Below are positions 16,498 to 26,214 of a DNA stretch of 64,000 nt, in pieces. The position numbers and the translations under genes are program-made. Every line of letters begins with the position of its first letter. The first letter of the stretch is position 1. The notes under the pieces are model-generated. The model ran no database searches. It was not told the origin of the DNA and saw only the letters and a list, made by a program, of their open reading frames with translations. This DNA is from a bacterium SCSIO 12643 (GTDB taxonomy: Bacteria; Bacteroidota; Bacteroidia; Flavobacteriales_G; Salibacteraceae), in assembly GCA_024398135.1 (NCBI GenBank), contig CP073750.1, forward strand, positions 3,782,001-3,846,000, read 5' to 3'.

Positions 16498-18168
16498 ATG
16501 GGCAATAAAAAAATTAGTCCAGCGGATAGGTTTTGGCTTTTAATCAAACCGGACAAAAAAGAAATCCGCAACGTTTACATATATGCATTTTTTAGTGGGT
16601 TGGTGTATTTGTCTTTACCAATAGGGATTCAGGCAATTATCAATTTAATTCAGGGAGGTGAAATTAATACATCGTGGATTGTATTAGTAGCGGTTGTAAT
16701 ACTTGGGATTATGTTATCAGGAGTTTTACAGATTCATCAAATGAAGATTACCGAGTTGTTACAACAAAAAATCTTCACCCGAGCGGCATTCGAATTTACG
16801 CATAGAATTCCAAGAATTAAATTGGAAGCGTTGTATAAGCATTATGCACCAGAATTGATGAACAGGTTTTTTGATATTACCACAGTGCAAAAAGGACTTT
16901 CTAAAATTCTGATTGATTTTTCAACGGCTTCCATTCAAACACTTTTTGGATTGTTGCTGTTATCTCTCTACCATCCTTTTTTTATCGCGTATAGTTTGAT
17001 TCTGGTAGGGTTGGTGTATTCGATTTTTAGATTGACATCTAAAAGAGGGCTTGAAACCAGTTTAAACGAATCCAAGAACAAATATGAGGTAGCGCACTGG
17101 TTGGAAGAATTAGCAAGAACTAGTGTAAGTTTTAAGTTGGCTGGTAAAACGGAATTGCCTTTACAGCGTGTAAATGAGTATACCAGTTCGTATATCGATT
17201 CCAGAGATGCGCATTTCCAGATATTAAAGAATCAGTACATATTGTTGATTTTGTTTAAGGTGCTAGTAGCTTCCGGTTTATTGATTGTAGGAAGTATTTT
17301 GGTGATGGACCAACAAATGAATTTGGGGCAATTTGTCGCTGCTGAGATTATCATCTTATTGGTTATGGGCTCTGTTGAAAAGCTGATTTTAAGTTTGGAA
17401 ACGATTTATGATGTCCTGACTTCATTGGAAAAAGTAGGGCAGGTAACGGATTTAGAATTAGAACGCGAAGCTGGAATTCCAGTTTCATGCGAGGATCAAA
17501 GTCGAGGAATCTCCGTAAATCTGAGAAATGTAGATTTTACCTATCCTAATCAAAACGAGCGAATTTTAGAAAAAGCATCCTTAGATATTAAATCCGGAGA
17601 ACGTGTGCTAATCACTGGCGATGGAAATACAGGAAAAACAACTTTATTGTATTTGCTGGCCGGGCTGTATAAAGTGGACTCGGGAGACTTAGTGATTAAT
17701 GACCTGCCCATAGGAAATTATAATCCAATGAAATTACGATCTATCATTGGAGATTGTCTAATGGATGAGCTGTTATTTGAAGGTTCTTTATTAGAAAATA
17801 TCACAATGGGTAGAGCAAGTGCTTCCATGGAAAATGTGATGTGGGCTATTGAAAAGCTAGGTTTGATGGATTTCGTTTGGTCACTACCAAGAGGGTTGGA
17901 TACGCCTTTAGACCCTCAGGGAAAGCGTTTTTCGAAGGGAATTGTAGATAAAATCATTTTAGCCAGAAGTATTGCGGACAAGCCAAAACTATTGCTGATT
18001 AAGGATACATTCTCCTCGCTATTGGGAGATGAAAAAGATCATATCATAAAGTTTATCACAGATAAAGAGAATCCCTGGACGGTTGTGATTGTTTCCAGAG
18101 ATATGAATTTAAAAGATAATGTTGATCGAGTATTCAGACTCGATGATAAAAAATTAAAGGAGGTTTAA
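16498..18168 (+). CDS. ABC transporter, fused membrane and degenerate ATPase domain
   Basis: 556 aa. A six-helix exporter membrane domain (about 20-310) is followed by a nucleotide-binding domain (about 335-556). Walker A is intact (GDGNTGKT, 374-381). The other catalytic motifs are altered. The LSGGQ signature reads FSKGI (478-482). Walker B reads LLLIKDTFSSL, so the expected Asp and catalytic Glu are Lys502 and Asp503. The switch-loop His position reads Arg in VIVSRD. Hydrolysis is therefore probably weak or absent, or the enzyme is atypical. It lacks the N-terminal C39 peptidase found in bacteriocin exporters. It lies with HlyD and TolC partners in a type I-like tripartite system. Confidence 0.88.
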   Translation: MGNKKISPADRFWLLIKPDKKEIRNVYIYAFFSGLVYLSLPIGIQAIINLIQGGEINTSWIVLVAVVILGIMLSGVLQIHQMKITELLQQKIFTRAAFEFTHRIPRIKLEALYKHYAPELMNRFFDITTVQKGLSKILIDFSTASIQTLFGLLLLSLYHPFFIAYSLILVGLVYSIFRLTSKRGLETSLNESKNKYEVAHWLEELARTSVSFKLAGKTELPLQRVNEYTSSYIDSRDAHFQILKNQYILLILFKVLVASGLLIVGSILVMDQQMNLGQFVAAEIIILLVMGSVEKLILSLETIYDVLTSLEKVGQVTDLELEREAGIPVSCEDQSRGISVNLRNVDFTYPNQNERILEKASLDIKSGERVLITGDGNTGKTTLLYLLAGLYKVDSGDLVINDLPIGNYNPMKLRSIIGDCLMDELLFEGSLLENITMGRASASMENVMWAIEKLGLMDFVWSLPRGLDTPLDPQGKRFSKGIVDKIILARSIADKPKLLLIKDTFSSLLGDEKDHIIKFITDKENPWTVVIVSRDMNLKDNVDRVFRLDDKKLKEV

Positions 18169-18169
18169 T

Positions 18170-19519
18170 ATGTTGAATATCTCTAAAAATAAGGTACATC
18201 AAAATATTTCTTCAGAGGAATATGATGCTTTGTACAAAGTAGAAAGTAAGCGCTCCAGTAAGGTTTTTAGAAGAGTGATACTAGGATTTAGTCTCTTGAT
18301 TTTGGTAATTGTCTTTTTACCATGGACTCAGAATATTAGAGCCAAGGGATATGTAACTACATTACGGCCCGACCAGAAGCCTCAAAGTCTGACTTCTGTG
18401 ATTGCAGGTAGAATCGACCAATGGTTTGTGCAGGAAGGAGATTTCGTAAGTAAGGGAGATACAATTCTAAAGATTTCGGAGGTGAAGGATGCGTATTTTG
18501 ACGAAGAATTGGTAGAGCGTACGGAGAGTCAGGTGAATTTGAAAAAAGAATCTATTGAGAATTATATTGAAAAGATCAAAATTCAAAACAACCAAATAGA
18601 GGTTTTAAAGGAATTACGAGATGTAAAATACAAACAAGCGCAGAATAAACTGGAGCAGGCTTATCTAAAAGCTGAAAATGACAGTGCGAACTACGAAGCA
18701 GTTAAGATTAATTATGTCATTGCTCAAAATCAATTTGATCGAGTGGATAGCTTGTATAGTCAGGGATTAAAGTCCAGGGTAGATTGGGAGCAAAAGAAAG
18801 TTAAACTTCAACAAACTGAGGCTTATAAGCTGAGTGCGAAGAATAAATGGTTAAATGCCAAAAATGAGATCGCCAATTTAAAGATGGAGCTGAGCAATAT
18901 TTGGATCAAATTTACCAATGATTTGAATAAGCTCGAGTCTGAAAAAATCAGTACAATATCTCAAAAATTAGATGTAGAAACGCAATTAAGAAAATTGGAG
19001 AATATGTACAGTAATTATGTGTTCCGTAATGGGTTGTATTATATTACAGCACCGCAATCCGGTTATATTACGAAGACGATGTCTTTCGGTATTGGAGAAG
19101 TGATTAAAGAGGGCCAGGTGATACTTTCTTTAATGCCAAAGAACTATGATTTAGCGGTAGAACTGTATGTAGATCCAATCAATTTACCATTAATGCAATT
19201 GAATGAAAAGGTAAGAATTCAATTTGATGGATGGCCGGCTATTGTTTTTTCCGGATGGCCAAATGTAAGTTATGGCACTTATGAAGGAGAGATTTATGCG
19301 ATAGACCAGTTTATCAGTGCCAATGGGAAATATAGAATATTGGTGAAACCGAATGAGGAGTCTTACGATTGGCCTGAGGCTTTACGTTTCGGTTCAGGAA
19401 CTACCAACTTGATTATGCTGAATGATGTAGCTATTTGGTATGAGTTATGGCGTAATATCAATGGTTTTCCACCGGAATATTATACCAATAAAATTGAAAC
19501 CTCTCAAAATAAGAAGTAA
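18170..19519 (+). CDS. HlyD-family membrane fusion protein
   Basis: 449 aa. One N-terminal membrane segment (about 35-58) is followed by the first half of a biotinyl-lipoyl-like domain (VIAGRIDQWFVQEGDFVSKG). A long coiled-coil hairpin spans about 110-280. The second lipoyl half is YITAPQSGYITKTMSFGIGE, and then a beta-barrel domain. It bridges the inner-membrane ABC protein and the TolC channel in the periplasm. The gene starts one base after the ABC stop and ends directly against the TolC gene. Confidence 0.93.
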   Translation: MLNISKNKVHQNISSEEYDALYKVESKRSSKVFRRVILGFSLLILVIVFLPWTQNIRAKGYVTTLRPDQKPQSLTSVIAGRIDQWFVQEGDFVSKGDTILKISEVKDAYFDEELVERTESQVNLKKESIENYIEKIKIQNNQIEVLKELRDVKYKQAQNKLEQAYLKAENDSANYEAVKINYVIAQNQFDRVDSLYSQGLKSRVDWEQKKVKLQQTEAYKLSAKNKWLNAKNEIANLKMELSNIWIKFTNDLNKLESEKISTISQKLDVETQLRKLENMYSNYVFRNGLYYITAPQSGYITKTMSFGIGEVIKEGQVILSLMPKNYDLAVELYVDPINLPLMQLNEKVRIQFDGWPAIVFSGWPNVSYGTYEGEIYAIDQFISANGKYRILVKPNEESYDWPEALRFGSGTTNLIMLNDVAIWYELWRNINGFPPEYYTNKIETSQNKK

Positions 19520-20908
19520 ATGATGAAATGGATTTATAGTCTGTTATTCGTTTGGATCTGGGGAAGTTCAGTATTTGCTCAGGAAGAAGTGCAAATCTTG
19601 AAATATTCCGATTATTTAGAGATTGTTAAAGCACATCATCCTGTGGCTTTTCAAGCTAATTTGAAAGAAACCGAAGGGGATATGTACCTCCGTAAAGCGA
19701 AAGGAGGGTTCGATCCTAAATTGCAAGGCGGAATCAATCAGAAATACTTTGATGGAAAGCAATACTATAGCTATTTGAATGGAGGATTAAAGGTACCAAC
19801 ATGGTATGGTATTGAAGCTGAAGTAGGATATAACAACAATGAAGGAACCAGATTGAATCCGGAGTCTTACAATGTTGAAACCGGAATCTGGAATTTAGGA
19901 ATGACGGTGAATTTGGGAAAGGGACTTTTTATTGATCAAAGAAGAGCGGACTTAAAACAAGCTAAAATCATTCAGAACAGTACCAAATTGGAAAGAAAAT
20001 TGATTTTGAATCAGTTAGTTTTCGATGCTTCATTGGCATATTTGGAGTGGGCAAAAGCTTACGAGAAGGTGGTTTTGTACCAAAAAAGTATTGAAAACAT
20101 TGAAGAACGTTACTTTAATGTGAAGCAAAACGTCATGTTTGGAGATCAACCGCAGATTGACACATTAAAGGTTAGAATTCAAATCCAGGATAGATCTTTA
20201 AAACTTACTCAAAGTCAGATGGAGCTGACCGTGAAACGCAATTATCTGAATACGTATTTGTGGCAAGATGGATTTGTGCCCTTAGAAATGGATTCTACCG
20301 TAATTCCTTTGGTAGATATTGATGCTCCGGATGAAAGCTTTAATTGGGGGGCAGATTCACTGGTGGAGAACCATCCTGAAGTTTTGATGTATAAAAACAA
20401 TGTCTCGATTTCTAAGATTGATTATCGTATGAAGAAAGAGAGCTTAAAGCCTTTATTACAAGTGAAATATAATGCGCTTTCCAGTGATTTGGGGAATGGT
20501 GTAATTAATGATTATTCCATTGATAATTATAAATGGGGGGCAGTATTGAGTTATCCGATTTTTACCAGAAAAGAGCGAGCAGATGTACGATTGAATCAGA
20601 TTAAAGTAGAAAGTAATGAGGCCAAATGGGTGGATAAAAAAGCGCAGGTAAACTATAAGATTCAGGGTGTATACAATCAAATGGTATCCCTCAAACAGCA
20701 AGTCAATATTCAGGAGGAAGCTGTTGATATGTACAATACATTGTTACTTTCCGAACAACAATTATTTGGCTTGGGAGAATCATCATTGTTCTTAATAAAC
20801 ACCAGGGATCAAAACCTGATTAATGCGCAATTAAAGCTCATTGATATTGATTTTCAATATCGAATTTCAGAAGCAGGATTGAGGTATCAAACGATGTTGA
20901 ATCTTTAA
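19520..20908 (+). CDS. TolC-family outer-membrane efflux protein
   Basis: 462 aa. A signal peptide ends at VFAQ (residue 21). The body has two related halves of long amphipathic helices with short beta strands, with typical TolC features such as LRKAKGGFDPKLQGGI, LNLVFDASLAYLEWAKA-like helices and a second half from about 270. It forms the trimeric outer-membrane exit duct for the ABC-HlyD pair. Last gene of the TetR-controlled operon; no obvious terminator follows. Confidence 0.92.
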   Translation: MMKWIYSLLFVWIWGSSVFAQEEVQILKYSDYLEIVKAHHPVAFQANLKETEGDMYLRKAKGGFDPKLQGGINQKYFDGKQYYSYLNGGLKVPTWYGIEAEVGYNNNEGTRLNPESYNVETGIWNLGMTVNLGKGLFIDQRRADLKQAKIIQNSTKLERKLILNQLVFDASLAYLEWAKAYEKVVLYQKSIENIEERYFNVKQNVMFGDQPQIDTLKVRIQIQDRSLKLTQSQMELTVKRNYLNTYLWQDGFVPLEMDSTVIPLVDIDAPDESFNWGADSLVENHPEVLMYKNNVSISKIDYRMKKESLKPLLQVKYNALSSDLGNGVINDYSIDNYKWGAVLSYPIFTRKERADVRLNQIKVESNEAKWVDKKAQVNYKIQGVYNQMVSLKQQVNIQEEAVDMYNTLLLSEQQLFGLGESSLFLINTRDQNLINAQLKLIDIDFQYRISEAGLRYQTMLNL

Positions 20909-20999
20909 GGAAATATGATGCTTTTTATGATTTTTAGCTGTCTGAAATCTTATTAAAAAACACCCGTGAAAAAAGGTTGAGAAACAAAATAAAAATCAC

Positions 21000-21029
21000 T
21001 TGTGTAAACTTTCTAATAGGTTAATTTTG
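21000..21029 (+). promoter_or_regulatory. Promoter of sucD
   Basis: TTG at 21000-21002, exactly 19 bases, then TAATTTTG (TAnnTTTG) at 21022-21029. The sucD ATG is 29 bases downstream. Confidence 0.65.
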
Positions 21030-21057
21030 GCGTTCAAAATTTCGAAAATCTATACAA

Positions 21058-21927
21058 ATGAGTATTCTAGTAAATAAAGATTCAAAAGTTATAGTTCAGG
21101 GTTTTACCGGTGGTGAAGGTACATTCCATGCAGGTCAAATGATTGACTATGGAACAAACGTAGTAGGTGGTGTAACTCCTGGAAAAGGTGGTCAAGAGCA
21201 CCTGGGGAAACCTGTATTTAATACCGTTGAAGACGCAGTAAAAGAAACTGGCGCTGATACGTCAATTATTTTCGTGCCACCAGCATTTGCAGGTGATGCG
21301 ATTATGGAAGCTGCTGAAGCAGGAATCAAAGTAATCGTTTGTATTACTGAAGGTATTCCAGTTAAAGATATGATTACGGTTAAGGAATACTTATCGGATA
21401 AAGAAACTCGTTTGATTGGGCCTAACTGTCCTGGAATTATTACTGCTGGAGAAGCTAAAATCGGAATTATGCCAGGTTTTATCTTCCAAAAAGGTAATGT
21501 AGGAATTGTGTCTAAATCAGGAACATTAACTTACGAAGCAGTTGATCAAACAACTAAAGCAGGATTAGGACAAACAACTGCAATTGGTATTGGTGGAGAT
21601 CCAATTATTGGAACAACTACGCTAGATGCAATTAAAATGTTTGAAGCAGATGAGGATACTAAAGGAATCATCATGATTGGTGAGATCGGTGGTAACCTGG
21701 AAGCTTTAGCTGCAGAGTGGATTAAAGAAAATGGAACAAAACCAGTTGTGGCATTTATCGCAGGTGAAACTGCACCAGCAGGACGTACTATGGGACACGC
21801 TGGAGCAATTGTTTCAGGTTCTGACGACACAGCAACAGCTAAAAAACGCATCTTAAGAGAAGCAGGTGTTCACGTTGTAGATTCTCCAGCGGACTTAGGT
21901 TCTAAAATGGCTGAGTTACTAGCGTAA
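21058..21927 (+). CDS. sucD: Succinate-CoA ligase, alpha subunit
   Basis: 289 aa, standard length. It is the CoA-binding and phosphohistidine subunit of succinyl-CoA synthetase, making ATP or GTP in the citric acid cycle. Visible motifs are [20 protein letters not shown] (CoA binding), GPNCPG, and the phosphorylated His247 in [11 protein letters not shown]. The sucC beta subunit is not adjacent, which is common in Bacteroidota. Own promoter and terminator. Confidence 0.97.
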   Translation: MSILVNKDSKVIVQGFTGGEGTFHAGQMIDYGTNVVGGVTPGKGGQEHLGKPVFNTVEDAVKETGADTSIIFVPPAFAGDAIMEAAEAGIKVIVCITEGIPVKDMITVKEYLSDKETRLIGPNCPGIITAGEAKIGIMPGFIFQKGNVGIVSKSGTLTYEAVDQTTKAGLGQTTAIGIGGDPIIGTTTLDAIKMFEADEDTKGIIMIGEIGGNLEALAAEWIKENGTKPVVAFIAGETAPAGRTMGHAGAIVSGSDDTATAKKRILREAGVHVVDSPADLGSKMAELLA

Positions 21928-21953
21928 ACAGAATATTATTAAAATAATAAATG

Positions 21954-21986
21954 GCCCTGACGGTGTATGCTGGTCAGGGCTTTTTT
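21954..21986 (+). terminator. Rho-independent terminator of sucD
   Basis: Stem GCCCTGAC (21954-21961) with GTCAGGGC (21973-21980), then six T. It begins 27 bases after the sucD stop. Its presence shows that the ATG at 21951 cannot be the real start of the next gene. Confidence 0.92.
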
Positions 21987-22016
21987 GTGTTAATTTGTAA
22001 GCAAATATTACAGAAT

Positions 22017-22781
22017 ATGAAAAGAATTGTAGTGTTATCCGTTTTAGTTTCATTACTGGTCATTCCACAGTTGGGATGGTCCTGGGGACAAACAGGTCAC
22101 CGTGTGGTTGGACAAATTGCGATGAACCATATGTCTAAGAAGGCCAATAAAAATGTTTTAATCGCATTAGGTGGAGAAGATGTAGCGATGGTATCCAATT
22201 GGATGGATTTTATTCGTTCCGAAAAAGATAAATCATTTATGAGCCCGTGGCATTATTGTACGGTGCCTGATGGAGAGCATTATTCACATGCTCCGGAAGA
22301 AGGAGATGTGTATAAAATGATCAATCAGTTTATGGAAGAGCTTAAAACAAAAAAATACAGTGTGGATGAGCAATTCGCTTTAAAGTCATTAATTCACTTG
22401 GTAGGTGATATTCACCAGCCGTTACATGTGGGAAATGGAACTGATAGGGGAGCGAATGATGTTAAAGTAGAATTTTTCTGGAAGAAATCTAATTTACACC
22501 GTGTGTGGGATAGTGGAATGATCGACAAACAACAACTGAGCTATACCGAATATACCAATTGGATTGATACGGCTTCAAAGGATCAAGTAATGATTTGGCA
22601 AAATGCATCTGTAATGGATTGGGTAGAAGAGTCCATGAGTTATAGAACTTCGGTGTATGATTTACCTGAAGACAAGAAAATCTCTTATGTATATGTGCAT
22701 GACCATATTGATGAAGTCAATCAAAGATTATTGCAGGCAGGAATAAGGCTTGCAGCGATTCTGAACGAGATTTATGGATAG
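22017..22781 (+). CDS. S1/P1-type zinc-dependent nuclease, secreted
   Basis: 254 aa from the ATG at 22017. A longer frame from 21951 starts inside the sucD terminator and would bury the signal peptide. The signal peptide ends before Trp23, and the mature protein starts WGQTGHRVVG, where the N-terminal Trp and the following His are zinc ligands in this family. Further ligand motifs are NWMDFI, PWHYC, HLVGDIHQPLHVG and NLHRVWD. These enzymes cleave single-stranded DNA/RNA and remove 3' phosphates outside the cytoplasm, probably to scavenge nucleotides and phosphate. Confidence 0.92.
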   Translation: MKRIVVLSVLVSLLVIPQLGWSWGQTGHRVVGQIAMNHMSKKANKNVLIALGGEDVAMVSNWMDFIRSEKDKSFMSPWHYCTVPDGEHYSHAPEEGDVYKMINQFMEELKTKKYSVDEQFALKSLIHLVGDIHQPLHVGNGTDRGANDVKVEFFWKKSNLHRVWDSGMIDKQQLSYTEYTNWIDTASKDQVMIWQNASVMDWVEESMSYRTSVYDLPEDKKISYVYVHDHIDEVNQRLLQAGIRLAAILNEIYG

Positions 22782-22787
22782 ATAAAG

Positions 22788-22816
22788 AGCAACGGCTCAA
22801 ACCGTTGCTTTTTATT
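22788..22816. terminator. Terminator between convergent genes
   Basis: An 8-bp stem AGCAACGG (22788-22795) with CCGTTGCT (22802-22809), with a T-rich run on the plus strand and a shorter one on the minus strand. It sits between the nuclease gene and the convergent peptide transporter. Confidence 0.8.
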
Positions 22817-24364
22817 TTACAGAATACCGTGCATCCCTTTTTTGATAAGAGGCGCTATGCATAATGCAAATATTCCTAACCCCACAGAAAATAATCCAAA
22901 TAACCCGAAGGTTGAAACATATTGATATAACTGAATCCAATTGGATTGTGAGGAATCTAGTGTATCCGGGTCCAATAAAGTAATGGAATATAAGATTTGA
23001 TCAATTAAATCTATCCCAGAAGAAATATTAGTCTGAGTGGTTAGATTGGCGAGTTTCCCTGCAAAAAAATGACCATAAAAAGAGGAAAGAAACCACATTC
23101 CCATTACAAAGGCAGCATATCGTACAGGACTTAATTCGCTGGCTTTTGACAAGCCAATAGGTGAAATGAATAGTTCTCCAACGGTGTAGACCAAAGTTCC
23201 GAAGATTAAGAAGAACATAGGAACCTGAGCCGATGCATCAGCATGAGTGGAAGAATAAGCAAAGACTAGATATCCGGCCCCTAAAAGGATAAGACCAATA
23301 CCGAATTTGATGGTGGAGCTAAAATTTAGACCGTGATGGCTCAAAAACTTCCAAAGAATAGAGAAAGGGATAGCCAGTAACATGATAAACCCGGAATTTA
23401 AACTATTGGTTTGAGAAGCATTTAGAAATACAAGATTTACGTTTCTCGCAGCAAAGAGGGTCAAAGAGGAACCAGCTTGTTCAAAAATGGCCCAAAATAC
23501 GGTAGCCAATATGATAAAATAGCTAACAACTAATAAGCGATGTTTTTCTACGATTGAAACATAACGAAAGATATAAGCCAATATCATGATGACTGCGATA
23601 GTGACCATCCAGACCAAATAATGTTCAAATTCATAGAAATATAATATCGAAGCAAAGATTGGAACACAGAGTAAAGCAATAGTAAAAATGATGAAGCTTG
23701 CTTTTTTAGGGGAATAGGAGGAGTTTTCGGGAGGTAACCCTTTATTGCTAAAGACATTCGATTTGGTACCTAAAACAAATGAAAGTAGTCCTAATATCAT
23801 TCCGATCCCAGCAGCACCAAATCCATAATGCCAACCATATTCATAACCTAACCAGGCGCAGATTAATGGGGCTATTGCGCCACCCACATTAATACCTAAA
23901 TAGAAAATGGTATATCCCGATTCTCTTTTGGTATCCTGATCTTCATATAAAGTTCCCACCATGGAGGATATATTGGGTTTAAAAAAACCATTGCCAATGA
24001 TAATTAAAGCTAAAGAACTATAGAAAAATAAAGGAGTCTCAATGGCCATGGTAAAATGTCCAATAGTCATTAAAACGCCTCCAATAATTATGGCATTTCG
24101 ATAACCAATAATTTTGTCCGCAAGCATACCACCAATTAGAGGCGTTGCATATAAAATGGAGCCATATGCGGCATAAACTCCAAATGATTTTTCATCATTA
24201 TAGAGTAATTCTTGAGTCATATAAATGATTAACATGGCTCTCATACCATGAAAAGAAAATCGTTCCCACATTTCAGCAAAAAACAGATAATATAGACCTT
24301 GAGGATGCCCTAAAAATTGTCTGGATGGAACAGGGTTTTCATTCGTTTTAGAATGTGTTATCAT
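22817..24364 (-). CDS. Proton-coupled peptide transporter (POT/PTR family)
   Basis: 515 aa with about 12-14 membrane segments. Helix 1 carries the proton-coupling ExxER motif in AEMWERFSFHGMRAMLIIYM. The PTR2 signatures GNGFFKPNISSMVGTLYE and SGYTIFYLGINVGGAIAPLI are clear. It imports di- and tripeptides with protons across the inner membrane. Monocistronic. Confidence 0.93.
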   Translation of the reverse strand: MITHSKTNENPVPSRQFLGHPQGLYYLFFAEMWERFSFHGMRAMLIIYMTQELLYNDEKSFGVYAAYGSILYATPLIGGMLADKIIGYRNAIIIGGVLMTIGHFTMAIETPLFFYSSLALIIIGNGFFKPNISSMVGTLYEDQDTKRESGYTIFYLGINVGGAIAPLICAWLGYEYGWHYGFGAAGIGMILGLLSFVLGTKSNVFSNKGLPPENSSYSPKKASFIIFTIALLCVPIFASILYFYEFEHYLVWMVTIAVIMILAYIFRYVSIVEKHRLLVVSYFIILATVFWAIFEQAGSSLTLFAARNVNLVFLNASQTNSLNSGFIMLLAIPFSILWKFLSHHGLNFSSTIKFGIGLILLGAGYLVFAYSSTHADASAQVPMFFLIFGTLVYTVGELFISPIGLSKASELSPVRYAAFVMGMWFLSSFYGHFFAGKLANLTTQTNISSGIDLIDQILYSITLLDPDTLDSSQSNWIQLYQYVSTFGLFGLFSVGLGIFALCIAPLIKKGMHGIL

Positions 24365-24475
24365 TTTATTGGTTTTAAAAATTATTTAATAACCAACAAG
24401 ATTTAGGATCAGACTAAAAAGAAGAAGTGATGTGATAAATGATAGTAAAAAATAACCCGTTGTAACAAATTGTTA

Positions 24476-25594
24476 TCAAGAAACAAACTCTTTATACTTT
24501 TTGTTATCAGGGTTTTGCGTGAATTCAGTTAAAAGTGTGGATTGAATGGTAATGTTTTCCGGTGGGACTCTTAAACGATATTTTCCTTGACCAATAAATG
24601 TAAATAGGTCTTTTCGATAAAGCTTTTTTTCATCATCCAACTCGGCAATCGCATTAAGGTTATTAATGATTCGAGTTAGGTATGTTTGACTATCCATTTC
24701 CTTTCCATGGCCAATCTCAATGTACTGATTTTCATGGTCTGCAAACTTTCTGCGTAGGGCAAATTTTAAGAGGTTTTTAAATTGAGTTGTTTTGGATTTA
24801 AAATCAACCGTTTGCTGATGAATTCCTTTGGATGGAATATGTATCTGAATTAAGGACCAATCCCGAAATATGAGCTTAAGTTCATTTGATTCAGGTGTAT
24901 TAGCAAGTTGTATAACCCAGGAAGTAGCTAAAACGAGAAAAATGGAAATCAAAGAACTTTTAGATATAATCTTTAAAATTTTGCGCTCTAAATCCATATC
25001 GAGGTGAGGAAATACATCTGGTAGTTGAGAACAGAACATCAGGATGACGATAAGAGAAGACAGCCATGCGACCACAATAAGATTTCGAGATTTAAATGTT
25101 TTATGAAATGTAAGAATCAACAAAATGGAAATAAACCCGGATAGGATTAAATCAGGGATATTTTTGAGTTGAAAACCATATAACACATATTCATCAAAGA
25201 ATATAAAACTGAGTGTAGACAAAACAGAAATTACCAATACTCCAAAGATGACATATTTTAAATTGGTATCATTTCTGTAAATAAATTGAGGAGATTCATC
25301 AAAATAATACAAAGCTAATAGAAGCAGAATATTATTGATGGTCGAGAAAAACACCTCCGCGATATGGGTATATTGGTGATGGAAGAAGTAGAAATATAAT
25401 CCGGAAAGCACCCAGGTGAATATAGATAGACTCACATATAATAAACCCTTGTCTATTCTATTTTTATAAGAGTCGGAATCCAGTTTGGATTTGAAGGTGT
25501 TTTTAATATTATACCATATCGCCATAAGTAATATCGCACCAAATGCTGAAATGGAGATATGCGCCAAAAAGTAAAATTGTTCTGTTTGAATCAA
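24476..25594 (-). CDS. Multi-pass membrane protein with cytosolic C-terminal domain
   Basis: 372 aa. About seven hydrophobic segments lie between residues 8 and 235. A soluble region of about 135 residues follows, which contains SLIQIHIPSKGIHQQTVDF, LKFALRRKFADHENQYIEIG and KYRLRVPPENI. The layout (seven helices, then a soluble output-like domain) resembles membrane receptors, but I recognise no kinase, cyclase or HTH motif. No family assigned. It stands alone on its strand; the metallophosphoesterase lies 57 bases upstream. Confidence 0.7.
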   Translation of the reverse strand: MIQTEQFYFLAHISISAFGAILLMAIWYNIKNTFKSKLDSDSYKNRIDKGLLYVSLSIFTWVLSGLYFYFFHHQYTHIAEVFFSTINNILLLLALYYFDESPQFIYRNDTNLKYVIFGVLVISVLSTLSFIFFDEYVLYGFQLKNIPDLILSGFISILLILTFHKTFKSRNLIVVAWLSSLIVILMFCSQLPDVFPHLDMDLERKILKIISKSSLISIFLVLATSWVIQLANTPESNELKLIFRDWSLIQIHIPSKGIHQQTVDFKSKTTQFKNLLKFALRRKFADHENQYIEIGHGKEMDSQTYLTRIINNLNAIAELDDEKKLYRKDLFTFIGQGKYRLRVPPENITIQSTLLTEFTQNPDNKKYKEFVS

Positions 25595-25651
25595 GGATTT
25601 ATGTTTGATGGGTACAAAATAGGTGAGTCATATGATTTTCGCAATAAAATC

Positions 25652-26152
25652 TTATTTGTTTCTTGGTCCCAGTTCAATAATTTCCAGATTTTCAATTTTG
25701 CCTGAGTTCAATTCAAATCGGAGTAAGGTTTTTATTTTATGAAACCCATGAAATCCGGCAGCACCCGGGTTTAAATGCAGTAATTGAAGTTCTTTATCGT
25801 AAATAACTTTTAAGATGTGAGAGTGTCCGCAAATAAACAAATCCGGTTTTTCCTTTAATAAAAGCTGTTTTACTTGCGGAACATATCTTTTAGGATAGCC
25901 TCCAATATGGATCATTAAAACTTTAACACCATCCAATTCAAAGACTTCGACTTCCTTAAACTGTGCACGAATCACATGGTTGTCAATATTTCCATAAACC
26001 GCTCTAACCGGTTTGAATTCTGAAAGTTGATCTGTGACCTCAATAGTTCCAATATCTCCGGCATGCCAGATTTCATCTACATGTTCAAAATATTTGTAGA
26101 CTTTAGGATCTATATAACTATGTGTATCTGAAAGCAACCCTATTTTTGTCAT
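25652..26152 (-). CDS. Metallophosphoesterase, YfcE/MJ0936 family
   Basis: 166 aa. The metal-binding motifs occur in order: LLSDTHSYID (Asp9, His11), EIWHAGDIG, VYGNIDNH, MIHIGGY and CGHSHILK. This is the small single-domain phosphodiesterase type, cytosolic, acting on phosphodiesters with Mn/Zn; the physiological substrate is unknown. Divergent from bshB1, with 62 bases between the starts. Confidence 0.92.
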   Translation of the reverse strand: MTKIGLLSDTHSYIDPKVYKYFEHVDEIWHAGDIGTIEVTDQLSEFKPVRAVYGNIDNHVIRAQFKEVEVFELDGVKVLMIHIGGYPKRYVPQVKQLLLKEKPDLFICGHSHILKVIYDKELQLLHLNPGAAGFHGFHKIKTLLRFELNSGKIENLEIIELGPRNK

Positions 26153-26214
26153 AGTTTTGCGAAGGTGAATAATTTTTAATAAAATTCATCAAAATAAAAT
26201 TAGAAATCAATCAT

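Noticed and set aside
18170-20908. HlyD/TolC system as exporter of the Rhs toxin
   Set aside because: It is 14 kb away in a different, TetR-controlled operon, and the Rhs protein has an N-terminal signal peptide instead of a type I secretion signal.
21951-22016. Longer start for the S1/P1 nuclease at 21951
   Set aside because: The extra 22 codons lie inside the sucD terminator hairpin, and the ATG at 22017 begins a clean signal peptide.
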